NCBI GenBank assembly: GCA_035556555.1
Contig: DATMES010000033.1
Coordinates: forward strand, 21,401 to 85,400
From: Frankiaceae bacterium
Lineage (GTDB): Bacteria; Actinomycetota; Actinomycetes; BP-191
Length of the DNA stretch: 64,000 nucleotides
Reading direction: 5' to 3'
The notes below the pieces were generated by a model. That model searched no databases, was not told the origin of the DNA, and saw only the letters and a program-made list of their open reading frames with translations. A program made the translations under genes and the position numbers. Of this stretch, positions 50,804 through 58,637 are shown piece by piece. The first letter of the stretch is position 1, and each line of letters begins with the position of its first letter.

Positions 50804-50912
50804 GGGTCACTCCGCGAGGTAGGGGCCGGGAGCGGGCGAACGATACCGCCGCCGCGGGCCCTCCGGAAAGACCGGTCCGAACCGACCACCCCGCTGCGCT
50901 GTCTCAACCAGC

Positions 50913-51404
50913 GTGACGGACCTGGCGGGGGTGACGTCCGCGACAGCGGATGCGTTCCCCGAGTTCTACGTGGCGGCGTACCCCGTCGTCATGGGGTACG
51001 CGTTCCAGCTCACGCGCGATCCGGAGGCCGCGAAGGACGTGGCGCAGGAGGCGTTCACCCGCCTGCTCGCGCGGTGGGTGACGGTGCGCGACCCGAAGGC
51101 GTACGTGTTCCACGTCGTCACGAACCTCGTCCGCGACACCTGGAAGGCGAGGCAGCGCAGGGAACGCCTCGTCGAGCTGCTCGGTAGGACCGCGGACGAC
51201 ACGGTGCCCGCGCCGGACGGCGACCTCGCCGACGCGGTGCGGCGCCTGCCGCGCGGCCACGCCGTGGTCGTCCTGCTCTTCTACTACTCCGACCTTCCGC
51301 TCACCGAGGTGGCCGCCGCCGTACGGCGTCCCGAAGGCACGGTGAAGCGGATGCTCGCGGAGGCCCGACAGAGGCTGGCGATCACGTTGGAGGACCCGCG
51401 ATGA
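50913..51404 (+). CDS. ECF (SigE-like) sigma factor
   Basis: 163 residues. Region 2 DPEAAKDVAQEAFTRLLARW with KAYVFHVVTNLVRDTWKARQ, and region 4 DLPLTEVAAAVRRPEGTVKR. GTG start. Its stop overlaps the ATG of a membrane-anchored gene, the usual position for an anti-sigma or cognate sensor. Confidence 0.9.
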   Translation: MTDLAGVTSATADAFPEFYVAAYPVVMGYAFQLTRDPEAAKDVAQEAFTRLLARWVTVRDPKAYVFHVVTNLVRDTWKARQRRERLVELLGRTADDTVPAPDGDLADAVRRLPRGHAVVVLLFYYSDLPLTEVAAAVRRPEGTVKRMLAEARQRLAITLEDPR

Positions 51405-52279
51405 CGCTGCCGCCGAGGATCCCAGCCCCGCTGTTCGTGGCCGACCTGTCCGACGTGCCGCGGTTGCGTTCCGCTGCCCGCCGCCGCCGCGCCGTGCAGG
51501 GCGGGGTGCTGGGTGCGCTGCTCACGTCGTTCGCGATGGTCGTCGCGGGCGACTCCGCCGGGACCCGAGGCCTCGAGGTCGTCGAGCCGGCCCGCCCCAG
51601 CCCGACCGCCGCCGCGCAGGGGACGGCGGCGGCCGGGCGGGCGGGCCCGACGAGGGAGGGCACGGACGCGCCCCGTCCCGGGGAGACCGCGACGCGCGTG
51701 TCCTCGCCGTCGCCGTCGCCGTACGCCTCGCCGGTCCTGATCGACCGCGGGCCCGAGGTGCCCCTGGCACGGCGGATGACGATCGTGCCGTCGGTCGTCG
51801 GGTACGGCGCCAACGACGACCCCTGCATCGACAACCACACGATGACGACGGTGGGGAGCGAGCCGCAGTCGTACGACGCCTGCATCAAGCGGTCGTGGCC
51901 CGCGACGATGCCGTACGCCAAGGGCGGCGTCTTCCTCTACGACTACTGCGTCCAGAGGGGCACGCTGACGGAGGGGGAGTTCTCGAACCCGCGCGTGAAC
52001 ATCGACGGGGACGAGGTCGCGTTGCGAGTGGACCGGATCGAATACACGACCGTGACGGTGCGAGCGGGCGAGTGCCTGCGCTGGACGTTCCGGTGGGATG
52101 GGATGGGCTACCCCGCCGAATCGACGCCCGAGAACAGCGTGGCCGTGTACCTTCCGCGCGGGCCGTACACGGTCGGCTACAGCGAGGAGACTCCGAAGTT
52201 CGAGGGAGAAACGGTGTTCACCGACGGCGTCACGCCGGTGACGCCCGAGCCGCGCCCGCGCGACCTCAGGATCGTCTAG
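51401..52279 (+). CDS. membrane-anchored partner of the ECF sigma factor
   Basis: 292 residues. A cytosolic N-terminus of about 30 basic residues (RLRSAARRRRAVQ), one transmembrane helix (about 34-50), a Pro/Ser/Thr linker, then an extracellular domain with four cysteines (DPCIDNH, YDACIK, YDYCVQ, GECLRW). ATG overlaps the sigma stop. It is placed like an anti-sigma factor, though no zinc anti-sigma motif is visible. Confidence 0.72.
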   Translation: MTLPPRIPAPLFVADLSDVPRLRSAARRRRAVQGGVLGALLTSFAMVVAGDSAGTRGLEVVEPARPSPTAAAQGTAAAGRAGPTREGTDAPRPGETATRVSSPSPSPYASPVLIDRGPEVPLARRMTIVPSVVGYGANDDPCIDNHTMTTVGSEPQSYDACIKRSWPATMPYAKGGVFLYDYCVQRGTLTEGEFSNPRVNIDGDEVALRVDRIEYTTVTVRAGECLRWTFRWDGMGYPAESTPENSVAVYLPRGPYTVGYSEETPKFEGETVFTDGVTPVTPEPRPRDLRIV

Positions 52280-52934
52280 CGCGCAACGACTCGCGCTGGG
52301 TGCCGCCGGCGTCGAAGTTCGCGGGGTCGAGCCACGCCTCGAACGCCGCGCTGACGGCAGGCCAGTCGCCATCCGTCATGGCGTACCACGCGGTGTCGCG
52401 GTTACGTCCCTTCGTCACCATGTGCTGCCGGAACGTCCCCTCGTACGCGAACCCGAAGCGTTCGGCGGCGCGCCGCGACGGGGCGTTGAGGTCGTTGCAC
52501 TTCCACTCGAAGCGGCGGTACCCGCACTCGTCGAACACCCGCCGCGCGACGAGGTACGTCGCCTCCGTCGTCGCTGCCGTGCGCTGGATCGACGGGGCGT
52601 ACCAGATGTGCCCGATCTCGGCGACGCCGTTGGCCGCGTCAATGCGCAGGAGCGACAGCACGCCGCGCGGCTCGCCGCCGGCGAGGACGGCGTAGAACTG
52701 CGGGTCCCCGGCCGCGATGTTCTCGGCGATCCATGCCGCGTACTCATCGACCGACGAGAAGGGGCCGTACGCCAGGTACTCCCACACGCCCTCGTCGCGC
52801 GAGCAGGCGTACAGCGCCCCGGCGTGGTCGGGGAGCAGCGGCTCCAGCGTCACGTAGCGACCGGTCATGGTGGCGTACGGCGGCACCTCGCGCGGCGTCC
52901 ATCCGGGCACCGGCGCGCCGAGCGGCGCGCTCAC
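52266..52934 (-). CDS. RimJ/RimL-type GNAT acetyltransferase
   Basis: 222 residues. RimJ/RimL-like: GRYVTLEPLLPDHAGALY, EIGHIWYAPSIQRTAATTEA and FEWKCNDLNAPSRRAAERFGF. It may act on protein N-termini or small amines. The GTG overlaps the acs stop, so it is coupled to acetyl-CoA synthetase; a role in acetylating Acs is possible but unproven. Confidence 0.85.
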   Translation of the reverse strand: MSAPLGAPVPGWTPREVPPYATMTGRYVTLEPLLPDHAGALYACSRDEGVWEYLAYGPFSSVDEYAAWIAENIAAGDPQFYAVLAGGEPRGVLSLLRIDAANGVAEIGHIWYAPSIQRTAATTEATYLVARRVFDECGYRRFEWKCNDLNAPSRRAAERFGFAYEGTFRQHMVTKGRNRDTAWYAMTDGDWPAVSAAFEAWLDPANFDAGGTQRESLRARRS

Positions 52935-54883
52935 TCCTCGGGCGGCGCGGACGCCATGCGCTCGCCGATCGCCTCGACCACCGACGGGTCGGCGAGGGTC
53001 GTCACGTCGCCGAGCGGGCGCGACTCCGCGACGTCGCGCAGCAGCCGCCGCATGATCTTCCCCGACCGCGTCTTCGGCAGGTCGGGCGTGAAGATGATCT
53101 GCCGCGGCTTCGCGATCGGGCCGATCTCGTGCGCGACGTGCTTGCGCAGGTCCGCGGCGAGCGCGTCGCCGTCGACCTCGCTGCTCTTCACCGTGACGAA
53201 CGCCACGATGCCCTGCCCCGTCGTCGCGTCCGTCGCGCCGACGACCGCCGCCTCCGCGACGGACGGGTGGCCGACGAGCGCGTGCTCGACCTCGGTGGTG
53301 GAGATGCGGTGGCCGGAGACGTTCATGACGTCGTCGACGCGGCCGAGCAGCCAGACGTCGCCGTCGTCGTCGAGCTTGGCGCCGTCGCCGGCGAAGTAGC
53401 GGCCCTCGTACCGCGACCAGTACGTCTCCCGATACCGCTCGTCGTCACCCCACACGCCGCGCAGCATCGACGGCCACGGCTCGGTCAGCGTGAGGTAGCC
53501 GCCGCCACCTGGCGGAACGGCGTTGCCGGCGTTGTCGACGACCTCCGCGGAGATGCCGGGGAGCGGCCGCATCGCGGCGCCTGGCTTGGTGGAGGTCACC
53601 CCTGGCAGCGGGCTGATCATGATGGCGCCGGTCTCGGTCTGCCACCACGTGTCCACGACCGGGCAGCGGTCGCCGCCGATGACGCGGCGGTACCACATCC
53701 ACGCCTCGGGGTTGATCGGCTCGCCGACGCTGCCGAGAAGCCGTAGCGAGCCCATGTCGTGCCGCCCGGGGAACTCCTCGCCCCACTTCATGAACGTCCT
53801 GATCGCCGTCGGCGCGCAGTAGAGGATCGTCACGCCGTACTTCGCGATCGTCGCCCACCACCGGTCCTTGTCGGGGAAGTCCGGCAGGCCCTCGTACATG
53901 ACGGACGTCGCGCCGTTGGCGAGGGGGCCGTAGACGATGTACGAGTGCCCGGTCACCCAGCCGATGTCGGCCGCGCACCAGTAGACGTCGGTCTCGGGCT
54001 TCAGGTCGAAGACGGCGTGGTGGGTCCACGCGACCTGGGTGAGGTAGCCGCCGGTCGTGTGCAGGATGCCCTTCGGCTTCGCGGTCGTGCCGCTCGTGTA
54101 CAGGATGTAGAGCGGGTGCTCTGAATCGAACGCCTCGGCCTCGTGCTCCTCACTCGCCGGCTCCACGACGTCGTGCCACCAGACGTCGCGGCCCTCGGTC
54201 CACGCGACGTCGTTGCCGGTCCTGCGCAGCACGAGGACGGTTCGTACGTCCGGGCATGACTGCAAGGCCTCGTCCACCGCGGGCTTGAGCGGGCTGACGC
54301 TGCCGCGCCGCCACGCGCCGTCGGCGGTGATGACGACCCGCGCGTCGGCGTCGAGGATGCGGCCGGACAGCGCCTCAGCCGAGAAGCCGCCGAAGACGAC
54401 GGAGTGCGGCGCGCCGATCCGCGCGCAGGCCAGCATCGCGACGGCGGTCTCGGGAACCATCGGCATGTAGATGGCGACGCGGTCACCGGCCTGCACGCCG
54501 AGCTCGGTCAGGGCGTTCGCGGCCTTGCAGACGTCGCGCAGCAGGTCGGCGTACGTGATCGTCCGCGTGTCGCCCGGCTCGCCCTCCCAGTGGAACGCCA
54601 CGGTGTCTCCCCGGCCCGCTGCGACGTGCCGGTCGAGGCAGTTGTACGCGACGTTGAGCCGGCCGCCGACGAACCACTTCGCGTACGGCAGCTCCCACTC
54701 CAGCGCCGTCTCCCACGGCCGGTGCCAGTGGAGGCGCCGGGCCTGCTCCTCCCAGAACGCCACGCGGTCCTTCGCCGCGACGTCGTACGCGCCGGCGGTG
54801 ACGTTGGCGCTGTCCGCGATGGCGGCCGGCGGGTCGAAGTGCCGGGTCTCGGTGAGGAGGTTCGAGAGGGTGGCGTCCGTCAT
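52931..54883 (-). CDS. acs: acetyl-CoA synthetase
   Basis: 650-residue AMP-forming synthetase. ATP-binding YTSGTTAKPKG, WWQTETG, and the conserved TRSGKIMRR with Lys609, the lysine acetylated and inactivated in other species. Start MTDATLSNLL at 54883. Coupled to a downstream GNAT enzyme and divergent from a Fic-like gene. Synteny with Rv3667. Confidence 0.96.
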   Translation of the reverse strand: MTDATLSNLLTETRHFDPPAAIADSANVTAGAYDVAAKDRVAFWEEQARRLHWHRPWETALEWELPYAKWFVGGRLNVAYNCLDRHVAAGRGDTVAFHWEGEPGDTRTITYADLLRDVCKAANALTELGVQAGDRVAIYMPMVPETAVAMLACARIGAPHSVVFGGFSAEALSGRILDADARVVITADGAWRRGSVSPLKPAVDEALQSCPDVRTVLVLRRTGNDVAWTEGRDVWWHDVVEPASEEHEAEAFDSEHPLYILYTSGTTAKPKGILHTTGGYLTQVAWTHHAVFDLKPETDVYWCAADIGWVTGHSYIVYGPLANGATSVMYEGLPDFPDKDRWWATIAKYGVTILYCAPTAIRTFMKWGEEFPGRHDMGSLRLLGSVGEPINPEAWMWYRRVIGGDRCPVVDTWWQTETGAIMISPLPGVTSTKPGAAMRPLPGISAEVVDNAGNAVPPGGGGYLTLTEPWPSMLRGVWGDDERYRETYWSRYEGRYFAGDGAKLDDDGDVWLLGRVDDVMNVSGHRISTTEVEHALVGHPSVAEAAVVGATDATTGQGIVAFVTVKSSEVDGDALAADLRKHVAHEIGPIAKPRQIIFTPDLPKTRSGKIMRRLLRDVAESRPLGDVTTLADPSVVEAIGERMASAPPEE

Positions 54884-54890
54884 GGGGCAC

Positions 54891-54907
54891 ACCGTACGAC
54901 GTACGGT
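54891..54907. promoter_or_regulatory. palindrome in the acs/Fic-like divergent promoter
   Basis: ACCGTACGACGTACGGT, a 17-bp palindrome apart from its central base, fills half of the 31-bp gap between the two starts. A regulator binding here could control both genes. CGTACG is common in this genome, which lowers the weight. Confidence 0.4.
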
Positions 54908-54914
54908 TCGGCGC

Positions 54915-55640
54915 GTGGACCCGCTGTCGCCGCTGCTGACGCTGCCCGGGATCGCCGACGCCGCGGAGGACGCGCGCAAGGCGGTCGACCGGCTGCTGAC
55001 GCACAACGCCATGCGCAAGCACGCCACCTCCGTCGCGGTCGAGGCGGGGCTGCGCTGCGCGCGCGCGTCGGCCGCGCTGGAGGGCGCGGACGTGCCGCTG
55101 GCGGTGCTGCGTACGTCGCCGCCCGAGGACCCCGTCGTCCAAGGTGCGCTGCGCATCGCCGCCGACCTGCGGCCGCTGGTGGAGACGTGGGAGCACGCGC
55201 CGCTGCAGGCGCTGGCGCGGATGCACACGCTGGCGGCGACCGGTCTCGCCGCGGACGAGGAGCTGGGGCGGCCCCGACCCGACCCCGTCGTCTCGAAGCG
55301 GCTCGCGACGCTCGTCTCGGTGCTCGGCTCGACGTCGGTGCCCGCCGTCCTCGTGGCGGGGATCGTGCACGGGGAGCTGCTCGCGCTGCCGGCGTTCGCG
55401 ACGGCCAACGGCGTCGTCGCCCGCGCCGCGGCCCGCGTCGTCCTCGTCGCGCGCGGCCTCGACCCGCGCGCGGTCAGCGCGCCGGACGTCGGGTGCGCGG
55501 AGGACCCTTCCGCCTACGCCGCCGCGGCCGAACGATTCGCGCGCGGCGACGTGGCGCCGTTCCTCCGGTTCTGGTGCGAGGCCGTGGCGCACGGTGCCGT
55601 CGAGGGCGTCGCGATCGGCGAGGCGCTGCTCCGGGGTTAG
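54915..55640 (+). CDS. Fic-like protein lacking the catalytic histidine
   Basis: 241 residues, GTG start. An inhibitory-helix-like SAALEG (SxxxEG type) near residue 51 and a Fic-like helical core. The catalytic loop HPFxxGNGR is replaced by LPAFATANGVVAR, so AMP transfer is unlikely. Actinobacterial homologues beside acs are annotated only as oxidoreductase or Fic-like. Role unknown. Confidence 0.6.
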   Translation: MDPLSPLLTLPGIADAAEDARKAVDRLLTHNAMRKHATSVAVEAGLRCARASAALEGADVPLAVLRTSPPEDPVVQGALRIAADLRPLVETWEHAPLQALARMHTLAATGLAADEELGRPRPDPVVSKRLATLVSVLGSTSVPAVLVAGIVHGELLALPAFATANGVVARAAARVVLVARGLDPRAVSAPDVGCAEDPSAYAAAAERFARGDVAPFLRFWCEAVAHGAVEGVAIGEALLRG

Positions 55641-55831
55641 CCGTTGAGCACCGCCCAGACCAGCATCCAGAGGACGAGGAGCACGAGGGCGTACGACACC
55701 GTGCGGCGCAGGAGACGGACCTCCTCGCGGATCTCCCGCAGGAGCGGCTCGGCCGGGTCCCCGGCGAACGGGCACGTCGTGAGGTGCACGCCGTCCGCCT
55801 GGCCGCACTCCTCACACGTCACGGACGCCAT
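55637..55831 (-). CDS. small zinc-ribbon membrane protein
   Basis: 64 residues: CEECGQADGVHLTTC gives a zinc-binding CxxC plus a distant Cys, followed by a charged helix and a C-terminal transmembrane helix (about 45-62). It overlaps the convergent Fic-like gene by 4 bases. Function unknown. Confidence 0.7.
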   Translation of the reverse strand: MASVTCEECGQADGVHLTTCPFAGDPAEPLLREIREEVRLLRRTVSYALVLLVLWMLVWAVLNG

Positions 55832-56116
55832 GCAACAGCAAACGGCGCCCCAGCGCGCGAAGCCCTGGAGCGCCGTTCATACACGGGGGCCGTGGTGACC
55901 ATGCGTGCACCTGTACGTCGGGGGTGTTGGCCTTGCGGCGCGACCCCGACATGCCTCCCGCGGCTGGTCGCACGTGGGTGCACACGGACTCCGTGTCGCG
56001 GGACGGGATGGCGGGCCACTGGCGGCACTGGATCCCGTCTCGTTAGGACAGTTGTACGCCCGCGGGGAGCCCTTGCCTAGACCTCAAAAGGAGGGGCTTT
56101 CGGCTCTGGCCGGCTG
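55832..56116. other. gap without recognised gene
   Basis: 285 bp between the zinc-ribbon gene and a family B repeat. A plus-strand frame of 73 codons (55905-56126) has no ribosome site and no family features. An AAAAGGAGGGG tract at about 56087-56097 looks like a ribosome site without a following gene. Nothing else is seen. Confidence 0.5.
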
Positions 56117-56168
56117 CGTGCCCTGACGTTCGCCCGCCCCTCTCACGCGTCGTGATCTTCAAGGAACG
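56117..56168 (+). repeat. repeat family B, copy 5 (52-bp palindromic repeat)
   Basis: Same orientation as copies 1 and 2: CTGACGTTC near the left, TCTCACGCG-x-CGTGATCTTC in the centre and CAAGGAACG at the right, 52 bp. It ends 11 bases before the HAD gene stop. Confidence 0.82.
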
Positions 56169-56179
56169 ACGCGGGGCGG

Positions 56180-56974
56180 CTACGCCTCGCGACGGCGCTT
56201 CGCGTAGTACCGCCAGCCCAGGGCCGCGGCGCCGCCCACCACGGCCGCGCCGGCCAGCACCGGCGGCGAGGGACGCGGCGCCCGCGCGGCGATCCGCGAG
56301 GCCAGCGAGACGGGCCGCCGGAACTCCAGGATCGGCCACCCCCGCTCCGCGGCGACGCGGCGCAGCGCCTTGTCCGGGTTGACGGCGTACGGGTGCCCCA
56401 CGACCTCCAGCATCGGCAGGTCGGTGAACGAGTCGCTGTACGCGTAGCAGTCGGCGAGGTCCCAGCCATGACGTGAAGCGACGGCGCGCATCGCCGTCGC
56501 CTTGTGCTCGCCGTACGCGTAGAACTCGATGTCGCCCGTGTACTTGCCGTCCGCCACGACCATCCGCGTCGCGACGACCTCGTCGGCGCCGACCATCTCG
56601 CCGATCGGCGCGACGACCTCCTCGCCGCTGCTGCTGACGATGACGACCCGCCGCCCCGCGGCCTTGTGTTCCTCGATGAGCGAGACCGCCTCGTCGTACA
56701 CCAAGGGGTCGATGAGGTCGTGCAGCGTCTCGTCCACGATCGCGCGGACCTGCGCCACGTCCCACCCCGCGCAGAGCTGCTTGAGGTAGTCGCGCATGCG
56801 GTCCATCTGGTCCGCGTCGGCGCCGGCGATGAGGTAGTAGAACTGGGCGTACGTGCTCTTCAGCACCGCCCGCCGGTTGACCAGGCCGCCCTGGTAGAAG
56901 GGCTTGCCGAACGCCAGCGTGCTCGACTTGGCGATGACGGTCTTGTCCAGGTCGAAGAACGCGGCGCCGGTCAT
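56180..56974 (-). CDS. HAD-IB hydrolase, SerB/CicA-like
   Basis: 264 residues. HAD motif 1 FFDLDKTV (Asp8, Asp10), motif 2 VIVSSSG, motif 3 lysine in EHKATAM and motif 4 YAYSDSFTDLPML. A C-terminal hydrophobic segment (about 238-256) suggests membrane attachment. It is the counterpart of Rv3661, which flanks the 6C RNA in M. tuberculosis. Likely a phosphatase; substrate unknown. Confidence 0.88.
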   Translation of the reverse strand: MTGAAFFDLDKTVIAKSSTLAFGKPFYQGGLVNRRAVLKSTYAQFYYLIAGADADQMDRMRDYLKQLCAGWDVAQVRAIVDETLHDLIDPLVYDEAVSLIEEHKAAGRRVVIVSSSGEEVVAPIGEMVGADEVVATRMVVADGKYTGDIEFYAYGEHKATAMRAVASRHGWDLADCYAYSDSFTDLPMLEVVGHPYAVNPDKALRRVAAERGWPILEFRRPVSLASRIAARAPRPSPPVLAGAAVVGGAAALGWRYYAKRRREA

Positions 56975-57054
56975 GATTTTCCGAGGATACGGGTTTGACC
57001 CGCGCCGGCCCGGGGCATCACGGGTCCAACGTTCGCCAGTGAGGGGAGGGAACC

Positions 57055-57399
57055 ATGGTCCGCCGTGCCGTCGTAGACGACCGCTCCGCCTCCTCGTACT
57101 CCGAGTCGAGTGTCGTCGAGCGCCCCTCCGCCGCCTCCGTGATCGCCAAGGTCCTGACCGTTCTCTACGTCACGGTCATCAGCCTCATCGGGCTCGACAC
57201 CCTCTTCGAGGCCATGGACGCCAACGAGTCCAACGGCTTCGTCAACGCCGTCGACACTCTCGCGTCGCCGCTCATGGCGCCGTTCAGCGGGATGTTCGAC
57301 AACCAGCAGTACTGGGCGACCGCGCTCGTCGCGGCCGTCGTCTACACGGTCGTGTACCTCATCGCCATGGCGGTCCTGCGACGCGACCGGACCTACTGA
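57055..57399 (+). CDS. small two-helix membrane protein
   Basis: 114 residues: a polar N-terminus, transmembrane helices at about 30-50 and 88-107, and between them an FVNAVDTLASPLMAPFSGMF loop like that of YggT-type proteins. ATG with GAGGGGAGGG upstream. Its stop is followed after 7 bases by the first 6C RNA stem. Function unknown. Confidence 0.7.
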   Translation: MVRRAVVDDRSASSYSESSVVERPSAASVIAKVLTVLYVTVISLIGLDTLFEAMDANESNGFVNAVDTLASPLMAPFSGMFDNQQYWATALVAAVVYTVVYLIAMAVLRRDRTY

Positions 57400-57402
57400 A
57401 GA

Positions 57403-57481
57403 CAGGCTCGGCTCTATCCCCCCCGGAGTCGAGTCCACGGACGGCCCCCGCTATCCCCCCCGGCGGGGGTCGTCCTTTTTT
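57403..57481 (+). ncRNA. 6C RNA
   Basis: Two hairpins each present a loop with seven cytosines. Stem 1 CTCGGCTC (57407-57414) pairs with GAGTCGAG (57426-57433) around a TATCCCCCCCG loop. Stem 2 GGACG-CCCCCGC pairs with GCGGGGG-CGTCC (57439-57475) around the same loop and ends in six T, an intrinsic terminator. This is the defining 6C RNA structure. Location between a HAD gene and ssd matches B11 of M. tuberculosis. The 5' end is not visible. Confidence 0.9.
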
Positions 57482-57501
57482 CCACAGCCCGCGATCTGGC
57501 A

Positions 57502-57554
57502 TCCACAGATTGCGGGCTGCTTCGTTCTGAGGGTCTGAACGCTGCCAGCGTGGA
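57502..57554 (+). promoter_or_regulatory. tad promoter module, copy A
   Basis: TCCACAGATTGC at 57502-57513 and GCCAGCGTGGA at 57544-57554, starts 42 bases apart, 36 bases before the ssd ATG. The same pair precedes the pilin and TadE genes. The first box overlaps a 14-bp inverted repeat (57485-57498 with 57506-57519). Confidence 0.65.
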
Positions 57555-57590
57555 TCGGGTCACGTACGCCGACTCCACGGGGGCTCGCCC

Positions 57591-58637
57591 ATGCCACGTC
57601 CGCTCGTCCTGACCGCCGATCCCGCGCTCCTCGACGACCTGCTGCGGCTCTGCGCCGCCGCGGGCGCCGAGCCCGACGTGGTCGACCACGCCGAGGCCGC
57701 CGCGCCGCTGTGGCGCGACGCGCCGCTCGCCGTCGTCGGAGCCGACGCGATCGGCCGGCTGGTCGCGAGCGGCCTGCCACGCCGCGCGGGGCTGCTCCTC
57801 GTCGGCAACGACCTCGACGACGCGGGCCTCTGGCGCCAGGCGGTGGCCGTGGGGGCCGAGCACGTGCTGTTCCTGCCCGACGCGGAGCCGTGGCTGGTGG
57901 AGCGCTTCGCCGACGCGGCCGCCGACCCAGGCCGTCGAGGCCGCATCGTCGCCGTCGTCGGGGCGCGCGGGGGAGCGGGGGCGACGTCGTTCTCCGTGGC
58001 CTTGGCGCTGGCCGGGGCGCGGGCCGGGCGGCGGACGATCCTCGTCGACGCCGACGCGTACGGCGGCGGCATCGACCTCGCGCTCGGCGCCGAGGACGTC
58101 GCGGGGCCGCGGTGGGACGCGTTCGCCGAAGGACCCCCACCGGCCGGCGGCGAGGCGCTCACCGCGACGCTGCCCCGCTGCGGCGAAGTGACCGTGCTGG
58201 CGTGGCCGCGGACGAGCACGCCACTCATCCCCGCCGCCAACGTCGAGGCCGCGCTCGCCTCCGCCCGCCGCGCGGGCGACCTCGTGGTGGTCGACGTGGC
58301 GCGGTCGTTCGACGAGGCGTGCCGGGTGGCGCTGAGCGTGTGCGACGTGGCGTTCGTCGTCTGCCCCGCGGAGGTGCGGGCGTGCGCGTCGGGGCGGCGG
58401 ATCGCGGACACCGTGGCGCTGTTCGCGCCCGACGTGCGCGTCGTCGCGCGCGGACCCGCACCCGGGGACCTCGATGCGTCGATCGTCGCCGAGGCGCTCG
58501 GCCTGCCGCTGGCGGGGTGGCTCGAGAAGGAGCCGGACATCGACGTCGCGCTCGACGAGGGGCGCCCGCCGGGGCGAGGCGGTCGCGGGCCGTTGGCCGA
58601 GCTGTGCGGCCGGCTCGTCGCGGAGCTGCTGCCGTGA
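57591..58637 (+). CDS. ssd: Ssd/CpaE-like MinD-family protein
   Basis: 348 residues. N-terminal receiver-like domain (1-115), then a MinD-like domain with a deviant P-loop GARGGAGATS (124-133) lacking the lysine, and ILVDADAYGGGIDLALG. It is the septum-site/pilus-localising protein at the head of tad loci (Rv3660c). The GTGA overlap couples it to tadA. Confidence 0.9.
   Translation: MPRPLVLTADPALLDDLLRLCAAAGAEPDVVDHAEAAAPLWRDAPLAVVGADAIGRLVASGLPRRAGLLLVGNDLDDAGLWRQAVAVGAEHVLFLPDAEPWLVERFADAAADPGRRGRIVAVVGARGGAGATSFSVALALAGARAGRRTILVDADAYGGGIDLALGAEDVAGPRWDAFAEGPPPAGGEALTATLPRCGEVTVLAWPRTSTPLIPAANVEAALASARRAGDLVVVDVARSFDEACRVALSVCDVAFVVCPAEVRACASGRRIADTVALFAPDVRVVARGPAPGDLDASIVAEALGLPLAGWLEKEPDIDVALDEGRPPGRGGRGPLAELCGRLVAELLP

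Noticed and set aside
55905..56126. 73-codon plus-strand frame in a gene-free gap
   Set aside because: No ribosome site and no recognisable family; its end overlaps a family B repeat.
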